This document shows, in pieces, positions 1-10,600 of a stretch of DNA of 64,000 bases. The stretch is taken from NCBI RefSeq assembly GCF_963678635.1, contig NC_087068.1:12032027-12096026 (forward strand). The letters are read 5' to 3'. The position numbers and the translations under genes are program-made. The stretch comes from Symsagittifera roscoffensis (taxonomy: Eukaryota; Xenacoelomorpha; Acoela; Convolutidae). The notes beneath the pieces were generated by a model. That model did no database searches. It worked only from the letters and a program-made list of their open reading frames with translations, and was not told the DNA's origin. Position 1 is the stretch's first letter; the number at the start of each line of letters is the position of its first letter.

Positions 1-1996
1 GTTGATGGTTTTGTTCCGACCCCTGAAAATGTATTCGGGTGTGTTTTACTTTTTTCTTTTTTCCCTACGGATAATCAGTTAACGCGAATAATCACCAGAC
101 TGGGTCGAGTGATACAACATACTAAAAACCTTTCAGCCGTTATTCGAGCGACGTAATAAAAATTTCAAAAAATTTGCTAGGTGTCGTGACAAATTTTTTT
201 CAAAACTTGGTTTGGTCTAATTTCGAGCGAAGAAAGTGAGCGTGCAGGCTTATTTTGTTTTTTAACCAAAAACAAAAAATAACTTACAGCAATTATCAAT
301 TGAATGGGTGGACTGATATATCATATAAAAGCCCCTTTATGCCCTAATTCGAACGACATTATAAAAAGTTTTAAAAGTTGTCTTAGTGTCAAGATGTGGG
401 CTTAAGATTTCAGTTCAATTTCGAGCATTTAAGCCAAGCAAGCAGGTCTTTTATAGAAGAATAATTTTTTTGTAAAATAGTGTCCCCGACCGCAAGGGGA
501 AATTTTGAAACGAAATATGTCTTTCCTTGATTGAAAACCAGTAGTATAAAACTTCATTTGAAAAAAAAATGAAACAGTTAGTAATTTAATTAGAGTGTAC
601 TAAGATATTTATATTACTTTTAAAGAAAACTGGAGGATGCGGCGCGACTACTAGTACGCTAAATGAAGAAAAAAAACTCCAACATCAAAGAAAAACTCAT
701 ACATAAACTGAATCACGACATTTTATGATTCGGAGGGAATAGATGAAAGGTATTTTGTATGCCTACTAAGAATTTACCCAAAACACAATAAATACACTTA
801 ATCAATAAGGATGAATAATAGTTTTTATTTATGTCACAAATACCACGGGGAGCACAAGCAAAAAAAAGGACCACAAGCAAAAAATAAAAATTAAAAAATA
901 AAAATCAAAAAATAAAAATCATAAAAACTTTTATACAAAAAAAAATAAATAAAGAGTACAAAAACTGCAAAATTGAATTATTTGTTCGTTAAGTTGTCCC
1001 CGTCAATTTTTTTAACGGCGTTTTACAGTGTAAACATATTCACCCAATCTAAACAGCACCATGAAAATTTTTAAAACATTAGAAAAAAAAACAAAAAAAA
1101 AACAACTTAACTGTTCGCAATTGTACAGTTTGTTCAGTTGTTGTATATGAAATAAATTGGGTTTCGACAGACTGTGTAAATTTACATCTATTTAAAAGTT
1201 ATTATCAATTTTTAATCTTCTTGTTTACTATTTTTTTGTCGGTCTTCCTTTCGTTTTCTTACATAGCGCTCTCCAAATTGGATTATGTCTGATTCAACAA
1301 AGCATGTTGATCTGTAAATTTAATCTTTTTCGATTAATTGGAAAACCCAAAATTGGGTCAAATTGAAATTCTTCCAGACACAAAACATGTATTCAATATA
1401 CTTATTTTATTTTCTTGGCCCGGATGCTATCACCCTATTCCAATAATGATTTACTGGTGACTTTTTTTTATCATTGCCTTTATTGCTATTGACAAATTAC
1501 TGTTGATTTTTTAGATTCTTTGTATTCAATATTTCGTATTAAAGCTCAAACCCAATTATCAGCCGCGTCGATTCGATAGCGATTTAACTTTTTGCTTTTA
1601 TACCTCATCTAAACCTCAGATAACTTATTTGGTTTTTAGGAAAATGGAGCTGGAAACAATTATTGAGGTACTAAACACATCCGAAAGGTTAGGTTCCAAA
1701 ATCAATTACAGGGTTGAAATACAGTTCTTAAGATAGGTTACAAATCCGAAGGATAATTTACAGCTATTAAGATTATGCTGCAAAAAAGCTTGCGAGCAGA
1801 TTAATCGTCTGCTTCTAAGCAGCCACTTTTTTAATTTGAGCTCAGCCAGACTCATATCCAGCCTTTTTTTAATTCAAGTGAAACTTTTCCAAGTTCTACA
1901 CAATCGTAGTGATGGTTAGTAACACCTAATATACTTCTGCTACTCTGGTTTCTGTTACTCAAAAATAATTCCACAATTTTGCTATTTCGATTGATA
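1..1996. other. Gene-free repeat-rich DNA left of the BEL element
   Basis: No coding region is recognisable. Bases about 1-265 and 285-460 are two diverged copies of a dispersed repeat ending in a motif like CGAGCnnnnAAGCnAGCAAGCAGG. Further copies lie near 44145-44440 (+) and, inverted, near 38640-38830. Bases about 860-955 are an A-rich simple-sequence tract. The rest is A+T-rich and shows nothing I recognise. Confidence 0.6.
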
Positions 1997-2001
1997 ATTT
2001 T

Positions 2002-2486
2002 TGTTGCAGCGCAAATGTAAATGTGCGAGAGTATAAATGCATATAAAAGTAAATACATACAGGGACAGTAGCCAAGCGTATACATGGTGCGTCCCGGCGG
2101 GTTCGGCGCCGGTTCGAATCCCGACTAGGTCATTTCCTTTCTAGAACTCGAATGTGCACCGAACTTGATGGGATGCTCCGTAACCAGGTTCGGTCCCCCC
2201 AAAACCCATTTTAACCGTCTTTTCGCTCTAATTTGGTTCAGCCTTGGTTATGGCTGACCTTTAAAAAGAGCAATTTGTCTCAAGGACAAATACTGGCCAT
2301 TTTTGCAGCTTGCTTTGAGTTATGCAGTTTATTGTGGCCGATGTTACCGATGATAAAGTTTGTTAAAATTATCGTTATATTTTCAAATTTCCGTTATATT
2401 TCCGGAGTTATTTTGCCGAGAAAATACTCATTAATTAAAGTGTTTAAAAACCGTTTTTTTTATAATCTTGGAGATTGACGCGCACA
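2002..2486 (+). repeat. 5' LTR of BEL element
   Basis: This 485-bp repeat starts TGTTGCAGCG and ends GCGCACA, and the same sequence recurs at 10742-11226. A TATA-like GAGTATAAATGCATATAAAAG begins near 2028 and is a plausible core promoter for the genomic RNA. A G+C-rich tRNA-like segment follows at 2062-2132. No clear AATAAA was seen inside, so the polyadenylation signal is unassigned. Confidence 0.95.
2062..2132 (+). other. tRNA-like segment with A and B boxes inside the LTR
   Basis: Bases 2069-2079 match the pol III A box TRGYNNARNGG at 10 of 11 positions. Bases 2111-2121 (GGTTCGAATCC) match the B box GGTTCGANNCC fully. The 42-nt spacing and 71-nt overall length are those of a tRNA. The acceptor and T stems pair only partly when folded as a tRNA, so this is a decayed or derived tRNA rather than a working tRNA gene. 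The same segment is present in the 3' LTR (about 10802-10872). Confidence 0.6.
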
Positions 2487-2489
2487 TTT

Positions 2490-2507
2490 TGGCGCCCCAC
2501 AAGGGAC
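2490..2507 (+). other. Primer-binding site, tRNA-Lys-like
   Basis: TGGCGCCCCACAAGGGAC begins three bases after the 5' LTR. It differs from the classical tRNA-Lys3 primer site at three of 18 positions by my comparison. The last third is also the start of the 34-bp tandem repeat that follows. Confidence 0.75.
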
Positions 2508-2610
2508 AGAAGTCTTTTCTCACGAAGTCGACACAAGGGACAGAAGTCTTTTCTCACGAAGTCGACACAAGGGACAGAAGTCTTTTCTCACGAAGTCGAC
2601 ACAAGGGACA
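2500..2610 (+). repeat. 34-bp tandem repeat, three copies plus a partial
   Basis: Exact units at 2500-2533, 2534-2567 and 2568-2601 are followed by a 9-base partial unit. Each begins CAAGGGACAGAAGTC, so the 3' end of the primer site is reiterated four times. Small frames across it encode short repeated peptides and are not credible genes. Confidence 0.9.
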
Positions 2611-3482
2611 TTGCTTCAGGTTTCAGTCAGAAATTCAACAGTCTTGTGTTTATTATTCCTGAAAAATTGATCCAAGAAGAAAGTAATCGAATTAAATCGT
2701 TGCAAATCAGATGACAATCAGTTCAGTTACGTAACTATTTTGGATGAGCCTGATCAAATTCAAGCTAAAGTTAGAAAAGCAGTTACAGGTTCGAACCCAC
2801 GACTCGGAATCTAGACCGGGTGTGTCGAATCTTATCAACATTTTAGCGTCTCTGAAAAATCAATCTATTATTGACTCGCTGAAAGAAATCGAGTCTATGA
2901 ATACGCTGCTACTGAAAAATCTGGTGTCAGATACCATTGTAGACCATTTGAGTCCCATTCGAAAGTTAGCATAGCGTACCCAGTTGGCCGACAGACGACT
3001 TAGCAGACGGACGAAAAAGCAGACTGACTAGCGGAAGAGAGGCCTGTTCAGGTGTCCTGATTGCTGACTTTTGGTCAAAGTGGAGCTGTGTTTTTCTCGA
3101 CACCCGAAGTTTTTGGATTTTACCCGGTGACGCCAATCTCCAAAACCGTCAAAAACTGTAAGACTCATCTAGTTTTTTATAATTTTTCTTTTGTGCAATA
3201 AAATTACATACGGTGTCTGATTGTGTATCCCAACTCAAAGCAAGCTACAAGTGGTAATTTTTTCTCGATACCAAAAATTTTTGGGTAATTGTGAATGGAT
3301 TGAAAGTCCAGAAAAACGGAACATAGACAAAAGGTACTGGACTAGTTTTTTGGATTGGTTTGCGACTCGAACCTGCTGACCAAAATTTTCCGAAAAATTT
3401 TGGGAAAAAAGTAAGAAATTTCCAAAAAATCGTCAAAACGTCCCCATAATTCTGCGAAACTGTGCTGTAACATGACACCAAC

Positions 3483-4000
3483 CTTATGGTAAGTGGTCTG
3501 GTAGCGAAATATCAGGCAAATTAAGTTGAGTTTTTTCATCCTCAGGTTTTTTCCGCGTGTGTTGTTGGAACTTAACCGATTTGCCTGATTCTCCAACCCC
3601 ATTGGTAAACTTAAGGTTTACAACGACTTGATACCTGTTTGCATCCGTTCGCTTTTCAAAACATTCGTTTCGCAACGACTGACTAAGTGGTCCGGGACGG
3701 TAAAATTAAGCAAGTTAAGTTGTTGTCTTTCATCCTCAGGTTTGCTCCGCGTGTGTTGTTGGTTTTCAACCGACTTGCTTAATTCCCAAACCTCTTGGTA
3801 ATTCGTCGAGCTACTAGCCGATTAGTAGTGACGCACCGTCGTACGATCGTTCAACAAATTTCGTACGCCGTAACATCATCCTAAGTGGTCAGGGAGGTGA
3901 TATTAAGTAAGTTAAGTTGGTTTTATTCATCCTCAGGTTTACTCCGTGTGTGTTGTTTGATATCAACCGACTTACTTAATCCCCAGCCCCATTGGTAACT
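3483..4000 (+). promoter_or_regulatory. Three tandem leader hairpins with co-varying stems
   Basis: Three diverged units are spaced about 195 bp apart. Each starts near AAGTGGTC and ends near TTGGTAA, with a conserved middle CATCCTCAGGTTT. The stem arms are perfectly complementary in every unit: 3511-3521 with 3579-3589, 3704-3715 with 3773-3784, and 3902-3912 with 3970-3980. The arm sequences differ between units at four positions, and each change is matched in the partner arm. This pattern indicates selection for RNA structure. Packaging, dimerisation or ribosome recruitment are possible roles. Confidence 0.7.
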
Positions 4001-4086
4001 TTACTCACCGAAAACCGTTCGGAATCGCCCCGCAAACGCCCGATAACCGTTAAGTATAGTTTGAGTTAAGTATAGACCCTAGAGCC

Positions 4087-7000
4087 ATGGATGAGAACTT
4101 TCAGAAGAGGGTTCAAAGGTTATTTGCGAAGCGAACCAAACTTGAAAATGAACTGTACAAGTGCCATGAAATTATAATTGAGAACATTGAAAGTCAGAGT
4201 CGCTCATCAAAGATTGACACTCAGATTCAGAATTGCAAGAGCCTGATAGAGACTGCAGTTGAAATAAATGAGGAATTGATTAAGTTAGCTTCTAAAAGTG
4301 TTGATCCTGATAAATTGATACCAGCGCAGGATATGTGGCTTCATACGGTTACATCAAGAAACGATAGAGTTTTACAGAAGGCTGCATCATATAAAGCTGG
4401 CTTAAACGTTGAACCTGAGGAAACAGAGCTTGACAATGTTGCAGAATCGTTAAGTACGATCGTAACAACACAACCACAAGACTCACATGAAGCAGATGCG
4501 CGCTCTAAGGTGTCGCGGTACAGTAGTCGACATCATAAATCAGGTTCGCATAAATCCAGTCGCTATACCGTCGCGCAGTCAAAAACATCAACTGAGAAGA
4601 GGCGAGATTTGTTGGTTTTGAAGAAGCAGCAGGAGGAACTTGAGAGACAAGCAAAGGTGTCATTGAAGTTGAAAGCGCAGCAAAATAAAATAAAAGAACA
4701 GCAAGGTAATTTAGAGCTGGAAAAACTAGCTGAGGTACACCGCAAGAAACTGGCTGAAATTGAGTTAAAGGAATTCGAGTTGGAAGAAGAGCTTTCTGCA
4801 GCAAGTGAGAAGATAGGAAATGCTAGCGTAACACATGTTGACCCACAACGTACTGAACAATGGGTAGAAAACGTTGTCACTGAGCAAGAGCAGGCCGAAG
4901 TTGTTGCAAGCGCAGAGCAAAGTCATCCAGTAGTCGAGAGTTCCACTTTGATTGCTACTGATGTTTTGCAAGGGGTTGGTGCCGTCGTCAGCGGGGGTGC
5001 CGTCGTCAACGCTGGTCAAACCACATACAGTGAACCGGGAGGCCACAATAGGAATCGAATTCAGGCTCAGAGATCAAGTTTGGTCCAATCGCGTCTGTCA
5101 TTGCACTCAATCGAGAACCCATCTAGTTTACCACAGTTCGTTGCCTCCAGCTCAAACTTTGTTACTCCACACTTAGCGTCAACACCTCATGCTGAAGTTT
5201 CGCAAAATCACAATCTGATACCACAAGCAGGTGGTAGCATTCCCGCTTCAATGCCCTTTGGTAATCCCACCATTAATGTGGCACCGCCTTCTGTGTCGAC
5301 CGTTACTAATCCAGTTTCGCTTCCGGCGAGTCAACCTTTTGTTTCTCCATTAACCGTTCCGATTCCCATTTCGCTTCCGATTATTCAACCATTTGTCCCG
5401 TCAACCGTTCCTATTCCCTCTTTGCTTCCGGTCAGTCAGCCACATTCCGGCCCCGTTTCAACTGGGTATCAGGCGCCTGCAGCGCCATCCCATCAACCTA
5501 TAAATGTTCCAAACAACCCAACAAGTTTCTCAAGTGAACACTATAACCCGTATAGCAGTTTGTGGAGACCTGCCGCGACTGCGCAAACGATGCCAGTTCC
5601 TCAATACTGTGCACCGCCCTCAAACGTTTTCTCAGTGACAACTCCTGTTGTTCCACCAAACACCGTAGTTCCTTATACAAGTTTTGGGACTGTGTATTAC
5701 ACCCAGCCGCAAACTCATCCAGTTGTTGAAACAGCGCATCAAGGTTATCCACCTACATATCCTGCGCCCACTACGGGCCCGTCTTACGTGCCTAATAGCG
5801 ACGAACAACCCATCTCGGCGAGAGAGTTAGCAGATATCATTCTGCATAGCCGCAAAGACCGTCTACCAGAGTTGAAATTGGAAGTGTTTGATGGAGAACC
5901 ACTTAACTGGTATGAATGGTTCGGGCAGTTCCAAGCAACAGTTGATTCGGCTATGCTAACTGATGATGAAAAACTCAAATATCTGAAAACACACGTTAAA
6001 GACAAAGCCAAGAGTGCAATTGCGGAATACGGCTACAGTGGAGTGTTGTATAAGGATGCTCTAGCAACTCTCCAGAGAAAGTTTGGGCAACCTCATGTTG
6101 TAGTTGGTGCACATTTGGATAAGTTGAAGAATTTTCCCGCATTGAAGATGCACAACTCTGACCATGTTATAAGTTTTTCTGCGGTGATTTCTGGGCTCGT
6201 AGCTGTTTTTAGGTCTTTGTCGTTCAATGACGACTTGAAAAGTGTGAACCTATTAAATCAAGCCGTCAGTAAGCTTCCTCCAAATCTAAAAGAGGCATGG
6301 TCCATGCATACTGTTAGACAACATTGGCAGCGATTAACATTGCTAGACTTCAACGATTGGCTTAAGAATAAGGCAGAAGGCCATGAGCGATTGAAATCTT
6401 TAGTCAAAGTCGAGCAGCCAGTTAAACAAAAAGTAATTACAAAAGTGCTTGCAGGTAACACTAAGGTAAGTTCTAAGGATGAGAAAAGTAGAGAAAAGAC
6501 GAGGTTTCCTCCATGCTCGCTATGCAAAGGGCAGCATGCACTCTGGAACTGTTCCGTGTTCAAAGAGAAAAACGCAACACAAAGGGCTAAATATGTAGCA
6601 GAACAAAAGCTCTGTTTTTCTTGTTTACAAGGCAACCATACCTTCCGAAAGTGCCAAAAGGCAAGAAAATGCCCAAAACAGGACTGTGAGAGCACTCACA
6701 ATGTGCTTCTTCATGGAGCCGAGAAAGTTTTCCCGCCCAAAGAGGCCGACCGATCACCATCAACTCAAACTAATACAAACACTACTTCTTCAAACAACGC
6801 AGCTTGTGTTAAACCTTGTGAGGGAACTGCAAAAGGTATTCTTCCCGTTGCGTTGGTAGATGTGTCCTCTGGTTCGGAAAATTCGAATGCACTAGCACTT
6901 TGTGACACCGGTTCCACTCATTCTTGGGTTTCCGCGGCACTCGTTGAACGTCTGAAATTAGTTGGCACGCCCGTAAATGTTACGACCGATGGTTTTAACT

Positions 7001-7608
7001 CAGCCAAGGTATCTAAAACTCAACGAGTTCACATGAAAGTTTCCGCAAAACCCAATGAAAGTGAATTTTCGTTTTCGTTTGTCGCTTTCGTTAAGCACAA
7101 CATGTATATAGGACCCGATGTTATAAACGTTTCCGAATTGCAGGTCAAATACCCGCAACTAGCCCCGTTAAAGACGACTGCGTATAATTACAAAGAGATT
7201 GAGATAGTTATAGGACAGGACTTCTATCATGCGATAAGACCCCTCGAACATGTCTTCGGAGATGAACTTGACTCACCGTGCGCCGTCCGACTTCCGATAG
7301 GTTGGGTCATTAGTGGTCCGTCTCCTGATCGTTCGTCCTTAAATTCTTCTTCCTTTAACTGCGTTACGGACGATACTTCTCTGACCGACCAAATCAAAAC
7401 TTGGTATGAGTTAGAGTCGTATGGTGCGTTCAAGCAAGTAGATGCCCGTTCCGCCGCAGACAAGCGTGCTTTGTCAATCCTAAAAACTGAAACCGTTCAC
7501 GATGGTGAGCGTTACACAGTACCGATGCTGTGGAGTGATAATGATGTTAGCTTGCCTAACAATTATTATTCTTCATTAGCCCAATTAAAGTCGTTAGAGA
7601 AAGGTTAG
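4087..7608 (+). CDS. gag-pro: BEL gag-protease polyprotein
   Basis: This 1,173-aa frame starts with an AUG in good context. Residues about 1-250 are charged and helical, and about 330-570 are Pro/Ser/Thr-rich linker. Residues about 590-780 match the BEL-type gag core (WYEWFGQFQATVD near the start). Two Cys/His fingers follow at about 810-822 (CSLCKGQHALWNC) and 842-855 (CFSCLQGNHTFRKC), expected to bind RNA. The aspartic protease active site DTGS is at about 938-941. The frame then runs into the N-terminal part of the pol region and stops at 7606-7608, short of the reverse transcriptase core. Gag would build the particle and the protease would cut the polyprotein. Confidence 0.92.
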   Translation: MDENFQKRVQRLFAKRTKLENELYKCHEIIIENIESQSRSSKIDTQIQNCKSLIETAVEINEELIKLASKSVDPDKLIPAQDMWLHTVTSRNDRVLQKAASYKAGLNVEPEETELDNVAESLSTIVTTQPQDSHEADARSKVSRYSSRHHKSGSHKSSRYTVAQSKTSTEKRRDLLVLKKQQEELERQAKVSLKLKAQQNKIKEQQGNLELEKLAEVHRKKLAEIELKEFELEEELSAASEKIGNASVTHVDPQRTEQWVENVVTEQEQAEVVASAEQSHPVVESSTLIATDVLQGVGAVVSGGAVVNAGQTTYSEPGGHNRNRIQAQRSSLVQSRLSLHSIENPSSLPQFVASSSNFVTPHLASTPHAEVSQNHNLIPQAGGSIPASMPFGNPTINVAPPSVSTVTNPVSLPASQPFVSPLTVPIPISLPIIQPFVPSTVPIPSLLPVSQPHSGPVSTGYQAPAAPSHQPINVPNNPTSFSSEHYNPYSSLWRPAATAQTMPVPQYCAPPSNVFSVTTPVVPPNTVVPYTSFGTVYYTQPQTHPVVETAHQGYPPTYPAPTTGPSYVPNSDEQPISARELADIILHSRKDRLPELKLEVFDGEPLNWYEWFGQFQATVDSAMLTDDEKLKYLKTHVKDKAKSAIAEYGYSGVLYKDALATLQRKFGQPHVVVGAHLDKLKNFPALKMHNSDHVISFSAVISGLVAVFRSLSFNDDLKSVNLLNQAVSKLPPNLKEAWSMHTVRQHWQRLTLLDFNDWLKNKAEGHERLKSLVKVEQPVKQKVITKVLAGNTKVSSKDEKSREKTRFPPCSLCKGQHALWNCSVFKEKNATQRAKYVAEQKLCFSCLQGNHTFRKCQKARKCPKQDCESTHNVLLHGAEKVFPPKEADRSPSTQTNTNTTSSNNAACVKPCEGTAKGILPVALVDVSSGSENSNALALCDTGSTHSWVSAALVERLKLVGTPVNVTTDGFNSAKVSKTQRVHMKVSAKPNESEFSFSFVAFVKHNMYIGPDVINVSELQVKYPQLAPLKTTAYNYKEIEIVIGQDFYHAIRPLEHVFGDELDSPCAVRLPIGWVISGPSPDRSSLNSSSFNCVTDDTSLTDQIKTWYELESYGAFKQVDARSAADKRALSILKTETVHDGERYTVPMLWSDNDVSLPNNYYSSLAQLKSLEKG
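7597..7608 (+). other. -1 reading-frame step between protease and RT
   Basis: Pol continues without a stop in the frame one base back from gag-protease. The two frames fit the usual BEL layout if the ribosome steps back one base at the AAA codon 7600-7602, directly before the stop. The local sequence GAGAAAGG is not a classical X XXY YYZ slippery heptamer. Most BEL/Pao elements use one continuous frame, so a single-base loss in this copy or a base-calling error are the simpler explanations. Programmed slippage remains possible. Confidence 0.6.
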
Positions 7609-10600
7609 ATAAAGATCCGTTACTTCGCGAGAAGTATACCGAAACAATCAGAGAAGATATAAGTAAAGGATATGTCATAACCGTCAACCCGCACGATCCC
7701 AGCTCACGAGCCGAACGTGAGTGGTATCTACCACACCATCCGGTTTTGAACCCGAACAAACCCGGCAAGGTGCGCCGTGTGCTCAATGGAGCATCCAAGT
7801 TTCATGGCACTTCCTTAAATAGATCTCTCTTGGTTGGCCCGGATCTCCTTCAAAATCTTATTTTTGTACTGTTGAGGTTCCGTCAACACAAGTACGCCGT
7901 CTCAGCGGACATAGAAGGTATGTTCTTACAAGTTGGAGTACTTGCGCGAGATCAACCGTCTCTCCGTTTTTTGTGGCGGGAGGACCCCACTTCAAGTGTG
8001 GTGGTTCACCAATACACCCGTCATATTTTTGGCGCTCGTGATTCGCCAACTTGTGCGAATTTCGCGCTACAAAAAACTGCTTCTGATAATCAAGCTGAAT
8101 ACCCCGAAGCCGCTTCAGCCGTTGTCCAGAAGTTTTACATGGACGACTATCTTGACTCGTTCGAAAATACCGCTGACGCTCTTAGCCTAAGTAAAGACTT
8201 AGTCGCAATGCTCAAATTAGGTGGGTTTAACCTGACAAAGTTTGTTAGCAATGTACCCGAAGTTACAACCGCTCTTAATCCGGACAACCGTAAGTCCAAC
8301 CCGTCAGTTAAGGATATTTGTAAGAGTCCAGACCAATCGTCGCATGTTCTTGGTCTCAGGTGGGATCATGTAAAAGATACCCTAGTAGTAAGTAGAGGTG
8401 TTGATCGACCACTAGATAAAGCAATTACTCAACGCACCGTGTTGAGTTTTGTTTCCTCAGTTTTTGATCCAATAGGACTGGTAGCTCCATATACTGTGAA
8501 AGCGCGCCTTTTACTAAAAGACATATGGAGAATCAGTGGTCAAAAGTGGGATGATGATCTCCCAGAGGAAATTAAACAACAATTTCTAGATTGGCACTCA
8601 GGACTTCCACTATTAGGTACTCTGACGATACCTCGTACCTACTTTACCGAACCGTTCGACCGCTGTGAACTTCACACGTTCGGTGATAGTTCGCAGGACG
8701 TTTTTTGCGCCGTATCGTTTCTCCGAGCCCGACTTGCTAAATCGCAAAAGACCGAGTTAGCTTTTGTATTTGGGAAAGCCCGTGTAGCGCCTATGAAGAT
8801 GCTCTCCATTCCCAAGTTAGAGCTTCAGGCTGCTCTGCTTGCGACTCGACTCAAAGAAGAGATTTTGAAAGCGCTTACTTTCAAAGTAAGCAATGTATTC
8901 ATGTGGACTGATTCTACCACCGTTCTCCAGTGGCTTAACTCGTGCAACAAACTTCCTGTGTTTGTTGGAAACCGCACTGGTGAAATCTTGGAGTCCACCA
9001 CCATTGATCAATGGAATCATGTACTCAGTGGTGATAACCCAGCTGATACCGGCACACGAGGGATTTCTTCGGAAGCCCTCAAGGATAGCAGCTGGGTTAG
9101 AGGCCCTAGTATATTGAGGACATGTGATTGGCCATTCAAGCCGAACACTGATGTCATCAAAAAGATCCAATTAAAAGGCCCACTCTGTGACATTGATACA
9201 TGCCTTGAGACTGCATCTACGTTTGTTGTTGATGCTTCATCTGAGAAAGCTCCGTCGATCCGTCTGTTTAAAAATTGGGATAAATTCAGCTCAATTGTAA
9301 AGTACAAACGTGTTTTAGCGTTTATGCTTCGTGTGCTACCATCGCATAAACACTTCCGTACAAAAACGCTTGAAATAACCGACCCGTCCGAGTTAGATAT
9401 TGCCGAGCAGAAGCTCATTTATCTCGCTCAGTCCGAATCATTTCCTGCCGAAGTGAAAATACTTCAGTCCGATAAACTGATAACAAAGAAAAGTCGGATT
9501 GCTAAATATTCTCCGTTCATCGGCCCAGCTGGCATCCTGCGTTCAACTGGACGTATCAGCCGTCTTGTTGATACCGACTTTGATAGCAAACATCCAATAA
9601 TACTGGATGGTCGACACCGAGTTGCTCATATGTTGATTAGGCATATGCACTTTCAACATGCACATCAGGGGTTGGATTACATGCGTGCTGTAGTTCAGTT
9701 GAAATACATTGTTCTGAAGTTGCGCTGGTTACTTGGGAACATCGAAAATACTTGCATAACATGCCGTAAGCGCAAAGCAAAAACAGTTGTGCCCATTATG
9801 TCTGACCTACCGATTGAAAGACTGGGTTACAAGCAGCCTCCCTTCTCCAACACAGGTGTTGATTACTTTGGCCCGTTTCAAGTGCCGATACGCCGAAGTA
9901 CCGAAAAGAGATGGGGTTTCCTATTTACCTGCCTCACGACTCGAGCAGTTCACATCGAGTTGGTTCCATCTCTCGATACTAGTTCCTGCGTCATGGGCGT
10001 AGAGCGATTTATTGCAAGGCGAGGTACCCCCAAAACCATTCTTTCTGACAATGGCACGAATTTTGTTGGTGCTCAAAAGGAGCTCCTATCCTGTGTCCAA
10101 AATTGGAACAAAGTCGCCCCGGCCGTTTTCGTCCACAAAGGCATTAAGTGGAAGTTTAACCCGCCCAGTGCCCCTCATCACGGTGGCGCCTGGGAGCGGC
10201 TAGTGAGAAGTGTTAAGCGAGTGTTGTACGACATATTAGGCAACAGGAGATTAACTGAGGAAGTTCTAGGAACAACGCTCTGCCTAGTTGAACAATTACT
10301 TAACGCAAGACCGATCACTCCGGTCAGTTCCGATCCGCACGACCTAGAGGCACTCACCCCGAATCACTTCATTCTCGGTCACAGCGCAGCTAGCTTCCCG
10401 TCGTTAAGTTTCGAAGATAACTTTGATTATAAAAAGCGTTACGCCAGAGCACAATCGTACGCTAACGCAGTTTGGTCACGCTGGCTGCGTGAATATGTAC
10501 CATCTCTCAACAAGAGAGCAAAGTGGCATAATGATTCGGATGTCACACTGAAAACCGGCGACTTGGTTTGGGTAGTCGAACCCGACAGCCCACGTGGGCA

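Larger units (their letters stand above)
2487..4086 (+). other. BEL 5' leader (untranslated region)
   Basis: A 1.6-kb stretch between LTR and gag carries the primer site, the 34-bp tandem repeats and three tandem hairpin units. A 76-codon frame at 2744-2974 is open, but nothing supports that it is translated. The gag AUG at 4087 sits in GAGCCATGGATG. Confidence 0.8.

Noticed and set aside
2062-2132. Functional tRNA gene
   Set aside because: Acceptor and T stems mispair at several positions, so only the internal promoter boxes are retained.
2468-2714. Two short frames with repeated peptides
   Set aside because: They are translations of the 34-bp tandem repeat in the BEL leader.
3483-4000. 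Regularly spaced repeats resembling a CRISPR-like array
   Set aside because: The period of about 195 bp, hairpin covariation and position in a retrotransposon leader exclude CRISPR.
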